A stretch of DNA of 64,000 nt from contig OY743184.1 of NCBI GenBank assembly GCA_963555705.1, positions 24,948,639-25,012,638 of the forward strand, read 5' to 3'. Both the position numbers and the translations under genes were made by a program. Within the stretch, counting starts at the first letter, position 1. The number at the start of each line of letters is the position of its first letter. This DNA is from Ligustrum vulgare (lineage: Eukaryota; Streptophyta; Magnoliopsida; Lamiales; Oleaceae). Below, one piece after another: positions 24,861-36,802 of this stretch. Under the pieces are notes generated by a model that saw nothing but the letters and a program-made list of their open reading frames with translations, made no database searches and was not told the origin of the DNA.

Positions 24861-27285
24861 TAATTTTAGAAGCCTACTCAATATTCATATATACGCGATC
24901 GACAAGGCATTTGAGGTGATTTCATTGAATATATATAATCAAAAAATAAAAAATATAAAGCCCATTTCTTGCATATATGAAGTACTTTCAACATTATAAA
25001 ATAACTTCATGACATTAATATAATTTTCACATAATTGGACAATTTCATTTAAAACTATAAAAGAAAGTTTTATCTATATATAATTTCATTCACAAACATG
25101 TAGGGATGTTAAATAAATCAAGTCGAGCCACTCGGCTAGCCCCACCATGCGACACAACTCGTGTACTAGTTGGCTCTTCACCACAAGTGGGATCAGCTCG
25201 CTCCTTGGTGAAGCGAGCAGAGATGGCTTAGGGCTCCGATTTTTTTCTTCATTTGAATTGAAAATTGCACTTTCAATCTTCGAAGTATAATAATATCTTA
25301 AATTTGCAAGGAAATAATAATCATAATATTTCGTAGATAAAATTATAAATTTGTAAAAAATTAAATTCCTTTATTCAAACCTGTGACCAACTACAATATG
25401 TAGATTGAGTTCAAATTATACACAAATAAGTATTTTATGTACAATATTTTTTTTTAAAAAAATAAAATAAATATTAACGTATAGTAATAAATTAAAATTT
25501 AATATAACAAAAAGTCCATGAATTATATAATTGTTGAACGAAAATATATATTTTGCATCTAATTTGAGGACGGGTTTTGACATTTCCGTCCAAATAGGGC
25601 AAAAGTGCACTCTTATCTAAATTGGAAGGTTGAAGAAGTAAATGTCGAGAAATAATTAGGACCATTCATGGAATTTACCAAATGAAGAATAGTCTTGCAA
25701 ATAATAAAGTGCAGTTTTTCCTGCCACGACGGAGTCTACTAGTGAGACTAATGATATCGGTACTATTGGTAGATAGCATAATTCAACAGAATAATACGAA
25801 GAATAATGTTAAACACACAAAATACATAATAAATTGGATGACACATTATTCACATACATGTGATCCACAATGAGAGGATCCCCTCCATGTGAGGGATATG
25901 TCATTCATTGTATAATTCATTTTGTATATGTAGTATGATTCTAATATGAATGCGACTAACATTTTGAAATACAGAAGCCTATGTTATGTAGGGACTAAAA
26001 TCTAAATATTAATACAAATTAAAGTTAGTAATTAATTTTATAGGCATTTTTCATGCAATTCACAATTTTTTTTTTTTTACTTGTTTATATAAACAAATAT
26101 ATGAATCATAATTATTTTGTGAAACGATATACTCAATTCGCTTAACTACAATAAAAAGGATACAGATGCAAATTTTAGAAAATAAGGAAATTTTGTTTTT
26201 AAATTAATATTCGCTAGATTAATATTGTTTATCGAGGTTCCATTTTTCTGCTACTTATGAATCGCATTACAAGAGCTTAGAAAGATGGAATTTAATTGAT
26301 GACATATATGATACAGACACCAAGATATAATTAAACATCAGTCAAATTGATAATATTTCACGTACCAAATCATTTATAAAAGTTTAGGATGGTGGAGTTT
26401 TGTGAAGACTTCGACAAACAAATGAAGTAAAATCAAATGCGTTTACTTCATAGATATATAATTAAAGTTTGAAGTCTTAGATTTATTAATTAATTCAAAT
26501 ATAACTTTATTTGACAAAGTCTTGTTATAAATTAATAATTATAAGAAAAGTTATATGTTTACATGCGTTTATTTTTATTTTTATTTTTTTGATAGAAAAT
26601 CATTAAAATTCTTTAATTATAATAATCTCATAATATATTACTTCATCAAATACTACTTGAATTTAAAAAAAAAAAATGCTTTGAAAAAGCAATATTGAAC
26701 TACTCAAAAACATGCACAGATACGCACAAGCTCTCTTAGCTACTACAAGACAATAGATTATATATTTTGATAAAAAAAAAAAAAAAGACAATAGATTATA
26801 TATATTAATTAAAAAAATGATGTCATTCTTGCACAATCACATATTAGTAAAGAAATTGGTGGTAAATATTTATAGTAGTAATATCATTTTCTTTGGAGTC
26901 TCGTTAGGAGACTCTGGATGACATATGTTGCATGAGGTCACTTTTAGAAAGTAATAGAAATAGTGCTTTTGTGAAAAGTTAACAAAACATTTATATGTTT
27001 GTCTATATTAAAAATTATCTTTTTATTTAATAAAAACCAAACATAAATTCAACGACAATTGCTATAAATTTTAATTACTCGTTTCATAAGATCCTAAATA
27101 GTTACAAATAATTTTGCCTAAACAATTTATACAGAATATATTTAAATATGTAGCCATTTTAAAATATGATCATAACACGAGTAAAAGAATATGTTTATTT
27201 TTGTGATAAATTTACTATATTATTACGTTAATAAACTTATAGATAGATTTTGAATGGACCATGAATATCATTAAATTAAAAATAT
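24861..27285. other. AT-rich intergenic DNA without genes
   Basis: No coding region was supported. A short GC-richer relic at about 25120-25235 resembles worn repeat DNA. The rest is AT-rich with homopolymer runs. One notable site, a poly(A) insertion with a long target duplication, is listed separately. Confidence 0.4.
26747..26803 (+). repeat. Tiny poly(A) insertion with 19-bp target duplication
   Basis: The 19-mer AAGACAATAGATTATATAT occurs on both sides of TTTGAT plus an A run of about 15. Long direct repeats flanking an A tail mark target-primed retrotransposition by LINE machinery. Only the tail end was inserted. One to four A residues of the duplication could belong to the tail. Confidence 0.6.
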
Positions 27286-27319
27286 GTATTACATTTATAA
27301 AATCTTGCCAGTGTTGGGT

Positions 27320-27475
27320 AAAGGTCAAAATTTGATTTATAAATATGTTTATAAATCACACAATTTCGCAAATCACTTTTTAATCACATACATTTTCTTT
27401 CTCCAATTTTCAACCACTATTTTTTACCTCAAAATTATAAATAAACTAGTTTATAAAACAAACATTGTCACCTAA
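27320..27475 (+). repeat. MITE-like repeat, copy 1
   Basis: It contains TTTATAAATCACACAATTT, TCTCCAATTTTCAACCAC and ATTATAAATAAACTAGTTTA. It has a reverse-oriented partner about 700 bp away at 28060-28210. Frames in both copies translate similarly only because the DNA is homologous. Target duplications were not resolved. Confidence 0.5.
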
Positions 27476-28059
27476 CGGAGGCAAATATAATTAAAATAAA
27501 GTAAAATGAATGACAGATAAAAAATTATAAATTATTGTCAAATATATTATGGTCTAAAAATTAATAAGAAATTATTGAACTTACAAAAAGCTATAATTAA
27601 AATTAACTTAATTTATTGACAAATAAGAAGTAATAAATTATTGTCAATGATATTACCGTTCAAAAATGTTTCTTCCTTTGAGGGTATTAGAGAGAGAGAG
27701 AGAGAGAGGTGTTAAAACGGGCGGGCCGACCGGACCAGTGAAAATCGGCCCAGATTGACTCTGAACCGTGGGACAACACGTGACCCGAGCTGGTGATTCA
27801 TATGTCAAGAAGGTGTGAACCACGGGTTTCAAGGATCACACCTTCATGGCTAGCGATTAACCCGCCGACCCTTGAAATAATAAAAAAATAATTAAAAATT
27901 TTAAAAAAATTAAATTTGAAAAACTAAATTATAGTTAAATAGGTGTCAATCAGTTGAGATGTACTTATACTATAAAATGTTGTAAAGTAAATGTCAACCT
28001 AGTTGAAACGTGTTTAAACTATAAATATTTGACAGTAATAATTAGAAATGGTCTTTGTT

Positions 28060-28210
28060 TGGTAACACTGTTTGGTTCATAAACTGATTTATTTATGATT
28101 TTGAGGTCAAAAGTAGTTGTTGAAAATTGGAGAGAAAAAATTTGTGTGGCTAAAAAGTGGTTTAGAAAATTGTATAGTTTACAAATTGATTTATAAACCA
28201 ATTTATTTTG
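28060..28210 (-). repeat. MITE-like repeat, copy 2, inverted
   Basis: The reverse complement matches 27320-27475 over most of its length (GGTTTATAAATC, CTCCAATTTTCAACAACT). Its own ends, GGTTCATAAACTGATTTAT and the reverse of GATTTATAAACC, are roughly inverted, so it looks like a foldback transposon relic. Confidence 0.5.
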
Positions 28211-28897
28211 TTTACTAAACGGATGCTAGTCGGTATTTGTTTATATTTATAAGGTTAGAAGTAATTCAAGTAATATAAAATATAAATTTGAATTTTATGT
28301 AAATTTTTTTTAATAAATATGAATTTATCATTTTGTTCGTTTCATATTTAGAAATTCAACAACAAAAGAAAAATTGTTATAAATATGAAAAATTCTATTT
28401 TATTATTCATACAGGTCAAACCAAAACTAACCGTGACCCACATGGGCTCTACTCGGATGGGCCAGTGAGTGAGTCTGAGTTGTACTCCAAAATTTATGGG
28501 TCGACCCGGATCGACTCGTAAACCTGCAGCGGGTCGTTACCGGACTTATATGTAATATGTTGATGGGCCGACCAGACCAGACCATCTGGATTGACACACA
28601 CACAAACAGAGAGAGAGTAAATATTGAACACACCCACACATTTTTAACCACTCATTTGTTAAGATCCTAAAAATTTACTAATAATTTTATCTGAACAATC
28701 TTATTGAATTTTATAAATACGTTGTTATTTTAAAATTGGGCCCTTACACGCATAAATAAATATGTGGTGTTTATTTTGAGTGATAAATTTACTATGTTAA
28801 CTAGATTAATTAAACTTTAAATAGATTTTGAAGGAACAATGAATATCATTTAGAAAATATTATATCAATTATAAAATTTTATAATTAAAATAAAATT
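28211..28897. other. Intergenic DNA with a GC-rich relic
   Basis: AT-rich DNA surrounds a GC-rich block at about 28410-28620 (GGGTCGACCCGGATCGACTCG). It resembles, in composition and phrases such as GGGCCGACC, another block at 27718-27870. It is probably an old repeat; no gene was recognised. Confidence 0.3.
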
Positions 28898-31800
28898 TGT
28901 TAGGTTTTTAATGTAATTGGCAATCTCGTGAACAAAATGACTCATTTATAAAGTTTCAGTTAGAGTTAAAGTTTGGTAGTTGATTTAGTTGAGTATTTGG
29001 GTTCAAGAAGAACAAAAAAATGTTCAAGAAGACTTGAAATGTAATTAGAAGTTAAAGATGAATTCAAATCTCGCAAAGATAATGATCCAGATTTTCAATC
29101 ATAGGTTGAGACTTGATTTTCGCATAGAAAACATCCGAATTTGGAAATTGCTATTTCAGGAAGAAATGTAGAATTCCGAGTCAGCTTTCCAACGCACTTT
29201 GAATCATCTCAATCGGACATCAAGAGAGAAATTTATGACCAAAATACTGAAACTGCTAGAATCAAGCTCGAATTGCGCTCTAGCGTCTTTTCCAGTTTCT
29301 GAGCGCTCGAATTATCCTCGATGTATGCTCGAGCGGTCGAAACCTGTTTTGTGCCATAATGCGCATTTTTTCAACAGTTTTGTTCAGTCCAAATACATCC
29401 AAACCTTTTCCTATTTATACCCAAGCCCTAACACGAATTTATAATGGTTGTTTATTGAACCTAAACATTATAACATCTTTCTATTCATTTTTTGGAGATC
29501 CAAGAACATTTTCATACAAAGCTTCAATCATTTATTTCTTGAGATCCAAACAACCAAGTTAGGAAAACATTACTTATTCCTAATCTATAACACACGCATC
29601 CTTCGACATAAGGATTACTTCTTCAATTGTGAAACTTTAGAGCTGTGGAGGTTGAAGAAGGTTAAACTACAAGTACAGGAAGTTAACTAGGACGGGGAGT
29701 TCTTGGGGTATCAATTTTGAAGAAGTATCAAGATCTGGAAGCGCTACAGGTAGCTGTATCTTGGGTTAGCAAGGATAGATTTGCATTGTCTAGTAGGGGA
29801 AGCAAGATAAATCTAACTGTAACCAGAATTTCTTATAGTGGAGGTAACTGGCTTGGTCCCGGAGTTTTTCTCACGTTGGGTTTCTCCATCATCATATTGT
29901 TGTGTTGATTGTTTATTGCCTTTAATTATTGCAGGTTGTGACTGATGAAAGAAAAACCTTAGAAAAGAAGGTTGCGTATTTAGAAAGCGAACTTGAGAAG
30001 ACCTCGAAGTTAGCTAGTGAGCTGAGTGTTGAGAAAGAAAATTTAGAAATCCAAGTTTACAACTTGTTGAGCAAACTTGAACATTCCAAAACTCAATTCC
30101 TTGCCTTTTCGAGTAGTTCTGACAAGTTAGAAAACATTCTAGGAAGGGGCAAGGCTGCTGGAAATATGGATGATCTGGGCTTTGATAAGAACACTGCAAG
30201 TACATCTAAGACCACATTTGTTTGTACGTTTGACCAACCCAAATATGTGCCTAACCCTCAGCGTAGGACTCTTCGACCTAGGAATAGACGTCAGCATTCA
30301 CAAAACAATTGTCATAGGTTTGTCCCTACTTGTTTTCATTGTAGTAATTAGTTAGGTCACATACATCCTAGATGTCATCTCATCCTGAATATAAAGCATA
30401 ATTTAAGAGTTAATATGAATTATAATCAGGAGTCTGTTGGTCAAGTTAAATTTCATGTTGATCAAGTTAATAGGTTGACCAAATTAGTAACACAAATGTG
30501 TGGTAAGTTTTCTACTCCTAGACTGGAATGGGTAAAGAAGAGTGATCATAGAAATTTAAATTATGTTCAAAATGCTCTTAAGGATAAGAGTATGTTAATA
30601 CCTAACTGATTGAATATTTTTGGTGCATGCATGTGTATATTTATTGTTGCATGCATCTTATTTGTTTACCTTTTTTTATGTTATTATTTTATTTTTGTTG
30701 CATGTGCATTTTTATGATTGCTTTTGCATGTGCATGTTTTTGTTTTTTATGTGTGCTTGATATTTATTGTGTATGATGCATTCTCATGTTTTCTACATTG
30801 GAAAAAAAAAATTGAGATTTTTGAAAAGTAAAAGTACAAAAACATTGAAAATTTGAAAAATATGAAAAGCACAAAAATATTGAAAATTTGAAAAATATCA
30901 AAAACAATTTGTTTGAATTGGATATTTTTACAACATAAGGTGAAACTTACTTAAACTTGTATATTGTGATCATGTTTAAGTTTATTTAATGAGTTGTAGC
31001 ATAATTTCCATTACTTAGGTTATTGTGAAATACTTGGTATTGGTGTCTTCATGTACCATTTGCACTACACACTTTGATCTTGTAAGTGGGACTTTACCAC
31101 GTGTGTGAGATTTGGGATGACAGTTTCTTGTTGGTAAGATGACTTTGAACATGAATGGCCAACTTTAGTAGACCTAAGCTCTTATAAATCCCCTTGTAAT
31201 AAAAAATGCTCATATCTTAATGTTCTTCATCGGGACCTATTTGACTCGAGTTACTAAGCCTGAGGGGTGCTTCATCATTTGGTACCTATGGTCAATTGAC
31301 TTTGGTTAATTGGTCAAAAGCTTGCTACATGGGTCATCTTAGTTGTCTAATGAGGGGAACTTGCACTTAAGATGAAAAAAAATAATGAGCTTGAAAAAGT
31401 TTAAAATTCATTGAAAAGTATGCTTGAATTAAGGGGGATTTTGATATAAACTTATAAATAAGCTTCAATTTTTAAGGTCCTACTTTGCATTATAATGGTT
31501 TGACTTTCATAAGTAGGGGAATAAGCTTATTGGCAATGATATTTTGCATGTTCTTTCTCACAAAATTAAGGTGGAGTCCTACTTACTAAGGATTAGTGGC
31601 ACATTACACACATGAATCACTTATACAATTTACTCCATTTTAACTTGGGTTAAATATGTGAGAAGAGTTTACATTCATTGCTTATACTTATGCATGCTAA
31701 TTACATCATTTTTAAGTTGTTCCATATTTATGCTAAAAATTGATTGAGAATTACACCATTTGTCATTTGTAATGATAAGGGGGAGAAAATATGAAGCAAA

Positions 31801-32318
31801 AGAGTTTGCATTTTATGTATTAGGGGTTGGTGGGGAGAAACATAGATACATATCCTACTGCATAAAATTTCAAGTTTGCAACAAGGGGGAAGAACTTGTT
31901 TTGCATTCCATTCCATATTGCATAGTTGTTTGAGTTTTGATATTTAGTGGTATAAATGTTTTGGTTGGTGCTTTTAATTGACATTTATAGTCTCAAACTA
32001 GCATGCATATATTTATGATTATGTGCTTCAATTGTTATATTCCTGTATCACATGCTTTTACACTTGGTATTTGAGCTTTTGATATCAAGGATCAGGTATT
32101 ACAAGGAATGCAAGAGTCAGAAGAGCTTGGGTAGTGAACATTGTTTATTTACTATTTTGACTTTATTATATTGTTTTGTCACGGAATATCAAAGGGGGAG
32201 ATTGTTAGGTTTTTTATGTAACTGGTAATCCAGTGAATAAAATGACTCATTTATAAAATCTCAATTAGAGTCAAAGTTAGGTAGTTGATTGAGCATTTGG
32301 GGTCAATAAAAACAAAAT
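28898..32318 (+). mobile_element. Internally deleted SIRE/Maximus-like copia derivative
   Basis: The left LTR starts TGTTAGGTTTTTAATGTAAT, and the same start recurs at 32203 right after the polypurine tract AAAGGGGGAGAT. The right LTR copy is cut off after about 115 bp. Between them lie a gag C-terminal piece and a long 3' non-coding region with several GGGGGAGA/GGGGGAAG tracts, typical of large SIRE-type elements. Protease, integrase, RT and RNase H are missing, so the element is a deletion derivative of a larger parent. The left LTR probably ends at TTATTGCA (29933), directly abutting gag-like sequence; no PBS was recognised. Confidence 0.7.
29934..30609 (+). pseudogene. SIRE-like gag C-terminal fragment with zinc knuckle
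   Basis: The first 140 codons form a coiled coil (ERKTLEKKVAYLESELEK) followed by a basic stretch (RRTLRPRNRRQ). They then reach CFHCSN, a stop, then LGHIHPRC, which together make a CCHC zinc knuckle interrupted by a TAG. A second open stretch continues with LTKLVTQMCGKF and ends about 90 codons later. The arrangement of coiled coil, knuckle and tryptophan-containing tail fits the end of SIRE-type gag. The start is truncated against the LTR, where ATTGCAG also looks like a splice acceptor. Confidence 0.65.
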
Positions 32319-32869
32319 GTAAATGTAATATACTAGAATATAAATTGACTTTTGAAAACTAGAAATATATACAATAGAAGTTGGACTTGCGAACAAGCCA
32401 ATGCATCTCCGTCACTGCTCGATAGATAGCTCACCAAAAGGATGACTTGGGCCATGCTCCTTATAGTATTTATGCAATCGGTATTTTATGTTGTGTAACG
32501 ATTGCTTGCTAATCAATCGAGAGCGCCTATGACCATCTTGTATTCAACGTCATATCATTCACCACGAACGTCAAAATAAGTTTATAAGTCAAAAAAATAT
32601 TAAACGATGTATTCATTATTGACAATAAGTATAAATTTAAATGTACTTAAATGAATTGTAATTAGTTACTTCGGCCATCTCCCTAGGGACATTTCCCCAA
32701 TCTCTATAACAAGGAACCAAGTTAAATCTCAACTTACGTTAATTCTCTCCTTATTCTCGATTAAACATGTACAATTCTTTTGATTAGACTAGACAGGTTG
32801 CCACGTCCCATTTATGTAGTCGAAGTTAATTAAAAGAGACTGCCACGCCATAAAGTCCCTAACCTATAC
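32319..32869. other. Intergenic DNA, nothing recognised
   Basis: No reading frame, repeat or signal could be supported here. Confidence 0.3.
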
Positions 32870-33110
32870 GGGCGACATATGTCATCCCTATATGAAAAAA
32901 GGTGCCAAAAATCAGGCCAAATTTTTGACCTAAAAATGCATTCCTATAGGTCTTCTGTAGCAACGATATGTCTTATTACACTGGAGACAACGTCGTCGCT
33001 ATAGTATTTGGAACCTATAGAGACGACATACGTATGTTGCCCCTATAAGTTACTGTTCTACATCGTCATCCCTGTATTTTTTGCTTCTGTTTCTAGCAAT
33101 TCTTGTAGTG
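32870..33110. mobile_element. End fragment of another CACTA family
   Basis: The reverse complement of the right edge reads CACTACAAGAATTGCTAG, a CACTA terminal sequence. Next to it are degenerate subterminal repeats built on CTATAGAGACGACATACG and CCTATACGGGCGACATATG. The subterminal motif differs from that of the two larger CACTA elements here, so it is a separate family. No opposite end was found. Confidence 0.6.
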
Positions 33111-33377
33111 CCATATATATAAAAGGGAATAATGGATACATAAGGTAATAATATTTAGAGTTATAAGAGAAAAATAAATGTCATTCGGAAAAACATATAA
33201 TATTTACAATGAAAGAGTACAATGTTTTTAAGAGGCTAACATAATCAGTCAATTATTACATCAACAATGGTGAAAATCTCCTTGGCTCTCCAACAAATTA
33301 AGAAGGTAAAATTGAAATAGTTAATAAATGTAGGTTGGATAAAAAATTTTGCAATCTTTAATAAATCAATAATTCTA

Positions 33378-33535
33378 GGGAGATATTATTTATAGACATT
33401 TTTTAGGACATTATGATGTGACATACATTCATTTGGTTGATGAAAATAACTACCCCATTGCTTATATTTTTCTCCAACCAATGAATAAGTGTCATATCAT
33501 AATGTCCCTTAAAAATGTCCATAAATAACACTACC
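33378..33535. mobile_element. Palindromic MITE abutting a CACTA end
   Basis: The two arms are inverted copies of about 60 bp: GGGAGATATTATTTATAGAC on the left and, reversed, GGTAGTGTTATTTATGGAC on the right, continuing through GACATTATGATGTGACA. The centre holds CTACCCCATTGC. Its right end overlaps the first bases of the CACTA element (shared CACTACC). Confidence 0.7.
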
Positions 33536-33939
33536 AGAAAAAGGCCTTTTGAAACATGTAAACGGTAACATTCATCAATTGCATGTTGCTAAAAGGGGTC
33601 TACCACAACATTTAGTGATTGCATGTTACTTTTGATATGAATATTTGAGATTTAGAAACATTTAGCAAGTGAATGTTGCTAATACTTGTCTTTTACAATG
33701 CGTAGTGCGAGTTGGAAAAAGTTCAACCTTTTGTAACATTCATTACGCGTTGCAAAAGGTAGGTCTTTTACAACGCACATATCTATCTTTTGCAACGCGC
33801 AAATGATTTATGGGGCTAAATTAAACATTCGGAGAGAGTTTGGAGCTAAACTTGAAATTTATAGAAATTAAAATCTTAAAATCCAACCCCAAAACTCCCA
33901 ACCCGTCCCTGATCGATCTCTGGCACCTCCTCGCCTCGA

Positions 33940-34088
33940 TACCCTTGTTCTCTCTCTCGCCTCTTGGTCCTTCACGACGCCGGCAGAAACACTATAGCTT
34001 CGATCGCCACCACCTAAGGTAAGACCCCCTCCTCCCCTTCTCCCTCTCCATCATGCACAAAACCCACATTGCACCACACATCACCCAT

Positions 34089-34143
<55 letters not shown>

Positions 34144-34330
34144 TCTCAGTCCCTCATGATGCTCGCAGCAACACCATAGCTTCGATCTCCACCACCCAAG
34201 GTAATATCCCCTCCTCCTCCCGTTCTCCCTCTCCCTCATGCATAAAACCCACACTGCACCACACATCATCAACTGCCTCACACGCACACACAACGCGAAA
34301 AAACACACACTGTCACACACACAAATGTAT
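33940..34330 (+). other. Leader exon of the small CACTA, tandemly duplicated
   Basis: A GC-rich stretch ends CCACCACCTAAG followed by the donor GTAAGACC (34019). A second copy about 182 bp on ends CCACCACCCAAG followed by GTAATATCC (34201). Shared phrases AACACTATAGCTTCGATC and ACACCATAGCTTCGATC show the tandem duplication. A (TC)n microsatellite of about 46 bp (34091-34138) separates them. The large CACTA has a similar exon at 61741-61880. This is probably a transcribed 5' leader that splices to captured sequence. Confidence 0.55.
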
Positions 34331-34857
34331 GTATTAATGTATTTATTATCCGTATGTGTAAATTTCAAACACGTACGGTTAGGTGAATTAATATTATGAT
34401 TTTCGATTTTCTAAGATTATGAGATTATGTTGAGTTATAATGTGCTTTCTCAGATTTCGAATTTAGGAATTTAGGTAAAAAGCATTACTGGAAGTGGGTC
34501 GATTCTAATTCGGTTTGACATTTAATTGCTAGATGAGGTGAGCTTCAAACTCCCAATTGCAGCTTGAGTTTTGGATATTGTTAGTATATTTGTCAATGGT
34601 ACAGTAATAGATGTTCTGTATCCCTATGAAAGTTTTGTTCTAATTTTTCCACTACACATAACAGATGCACTTTGTAGCTGTAAATTTACGTTTTTTAAGT
34701 GATTCTGAATAATTATTTGGTGCTGTTGCTGTAAATTAATTTTTTTTTAATAAAAGTAGCTATTTAAGTTTTCTTATGTTAAAATTTTTAATGTTACAAT
34801 ATCGGTTAGTTCATTAGTCACGTTTAGTTACTTCAAAGGACCACAAGATTAACTAAG

Positions 34858-35195
34858 ATGTGTAGATGGGCTCAAAAAATTGAAATTGTGATTGAATTAA
34901 AGTCATTTTCTCAATTCAAATATGATTATCTTTCACTGCATAATTTTCTTAACATGACAGCTAGTGCACCTGTGAATTTGCTTCCCAAACATGCCTATGT
35001 TTCAATCTCATTGGAGCAGTTTTGTAAGGATACTATGACGACTATATGTTATTATCATGGAGGGTGTCAAGTTAGGAGAGTGGTTGATACGGATTCTAGG
35101 GTTCTTGGAGTGGATGCTTTGAGGGTTATTGACGAATCCACCTTCAATTACTCACACTGGACAAATCCTCAAGCTACTGTTACGATGCTTGAAAG
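34858..35195 (+). pseudogene. HTH: Captured exon of HOTHEAD-like GMC oxidoreductase
   Basis: The frame reads FSQFKYDYLSLHNFLNMTAS, APVNLLPKHAYVS, LEQFCKDTMTTICYYHGGC, RVLGVDALRVIDESTF and TNPQATVTMLER. This is the C-terminal domain of plant HOTHEAD / ADHESION OF CALYX EDGES type flavoproteins (family: HYHGGCQVGKVVD, GVDALRVIDGSTF, NPQATVMMLGR). The catalytic His of YHGGC and Asn of TNPQAT are kept, but changes such as GSTFxxSPGTNP to ESTFNYSHWTNP suggest relaxed constraint. The exon ends at AAAG followed by GTAATG, at the AG|G codon split expected for the family. The FAD-binding N-terminus is absent. It lies in sense behind the element's leader exon. Confidence 0.85.
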
Positions 35196-35384
35196 GTAAT
35201 GATAGTGCTTGTTTGGTAAAGCTTAAGAGTTGTTAAAAAATCATGTGGATCTCTTGAGTGCTCCCTAAAAGGCATGTTATATGCAATCACGTATATGTCT
35301 GAGAAATTTATTGATTATTGGTGGAATTATCTATATTGATTTGCGAAAAATTAAAAAATAATGTGAAAGATAAACGACAACGTA

Positions 35385-35665
35385 CAATGAGTGTTGTCAA
35401 AAGTATCAACGGCAATGCGTAATGAGTTTTGCTCAAAGTATCAACGGCAAAGCACAGTGAACATTGCCAGAAGAATTAACCGCAATGTACAAAGAACGTT
35501 ACTAAAAGTATCTACCGCAACACGCGAAGAACGTTGCTAAAGGTCTACGACAACACGCGTTGAACGTTGCCAAAAATATCAACTGCAACTCGCAATGAAC
35601 GCTGCCAAAGGTCTACATCAATGCACAGTGAACGTTGTCAAATGTCTACTGCAACGTGCAATTCA
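35385..35665 (+). repeat. Subterminal repeat array of the small CACTA
   Basis: About eight diverged copies of a unit of roughly 35 bp, of the form TATCAACGGCAATGCGTAATG followed by AGTTTTGCTCAAAG, run towards the right terminus. The same unit, reversed, fills 46725-47080 in the large CACTA. CACTA transposases bind such subterminal arrays. Confidence 0.75.
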
Positions 35666-35801
35666 TCATTTTGCAACACACAATGATAGTCATATCCTTT
35701 TCATCTACGACAACACTGTTATTTATAATATGTACATGAATATTGCAAAAGGTCTTCTGCAATATTTTTTGCGCATTGCTGTAAGCTTTTTTGTTGTGGT
35801 G

Positions 35802-36736
35802 TGTCTCCCCAAAATTACTAATATAATTATGTATCAAATCCGTTTCAGTAAAATATGTTGCAAAAGTATTTATATAATATTTTTACCATGCATATATTGG
35901 CTTATTTAGCCCCTGTTTGGTCTATAAAAAACTTTCAACTTTCTTTTTAAATTCATTTTCAATTATAAATTTTTATTAGATTCATCACAACTTTTCAACA
36001 AACATTCAAGATTTTCTCCAATTTCTTCTCCACCATTCATTATTTGATTTTTAATGGTTAAAATCTTGAAGAGAAATGAAAGTTACAGGTAGTGACTAAT
36101 AGTTGGTACTAACTTTGTACGGAAAGCTCATATGAAATCTGGGAGAATCCAATTCATTTGCAATTCATACATGACACGATGTCTTCTTGTAATATTTATT
36201 ATAAACTCGGGTTTAATTAATTTCTTACTATCCTATATATTTTTAGACTAGTTAAATATATTATAATAATTATAAGGTTAGATTAATGACATTTTTTTCC
36301 CCATTTTAACTTTCACAAATCTATGAATATTTGATTTATTACCATATTTTTTTCTTACACTGTTAAATGCATATTTTTATGTAAGAAATTAATTTCTTAC
36401 TAATAGCTTACTTGATGCATAAGTTAGAGTAATGAAGCACGGACGGAATTAACGCTTTGAAAAATATTTTTCTCACGTTCTAGGTTCTAGTTACAGAGAT
36501 TCATAGCTTATAGTCGACCTATTATTCAAAGTCATCATCTTCGATCGATTGCTTGTAGTAAGATAGAACTGTGGCGCTTCATTGACATTAATAGCATCAT
36601 AGTCTAACTGCAATCAAGAGTAAAGGAAAAAATATATATATAAAGAAAAATATAATATTCATCACACTCGCGTAATAGAAATTCCTATATGTGTCTAAAC
36701 AATTATATATTCAGTGATCGTTATTCGTTATATCTT
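35802..36736. other. Intergenic DNA downstream of the metalloproteinase
   Basis: A MITE-like segment begins about 35909 with GCCCCTGTTTGGTCT and runs to about 36090. The rest is AT-rich and shows no coding region. Confidence 0.35.
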
Positions 36737-36742
36737 TTTATT
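36737..36742 (-). terminator. Candidate poly(A) signal of the metalloproteinase gene
   Basis: On the minus strand AATAAA lies about 60 bases after the stop codon, in an AT-rich stretch as expected of a plant 3' UTR. Confidence 0.45.
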
Positions 36743-36802
36743 CGTACAAATTGCAGACAAAATAATTTAATAAAACTGTGGCAGGCAGGCAGCAGCTTCT
36801 CT

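Larger units (their letters stand above)
33529..35801 (+). mobile_element. Pack-CACTA element carrying a HOTHEAD-like gene fragment
   Basis: The left end is CACTACCAGAAAAAGGCC and the reverse of the right end is CACCACAACAAAAAAGC. These match, respectively, the right and left ends of the large CACTA at 46710-62366. Subterminal repeats with TTGCAACGCGC-type motifs occur inside both ends. Between them are a GC-rich leader with splice donors and a captured exon in sense orientation. No transposase is present, so it is non-autonomous. The 3-bp duplication is not clean (TAA on the left, TGT on the right), perhaps because the left end coincides with the end of a MITE. Confidence 0.75.

Noticed and set aside
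34053..34368. ORFs on both strands through the (TC)n tract
   Set aside because: They are produced by the microsatellite, which is open in several frames and gives Ser-Leu or Arg-Glu repeats.
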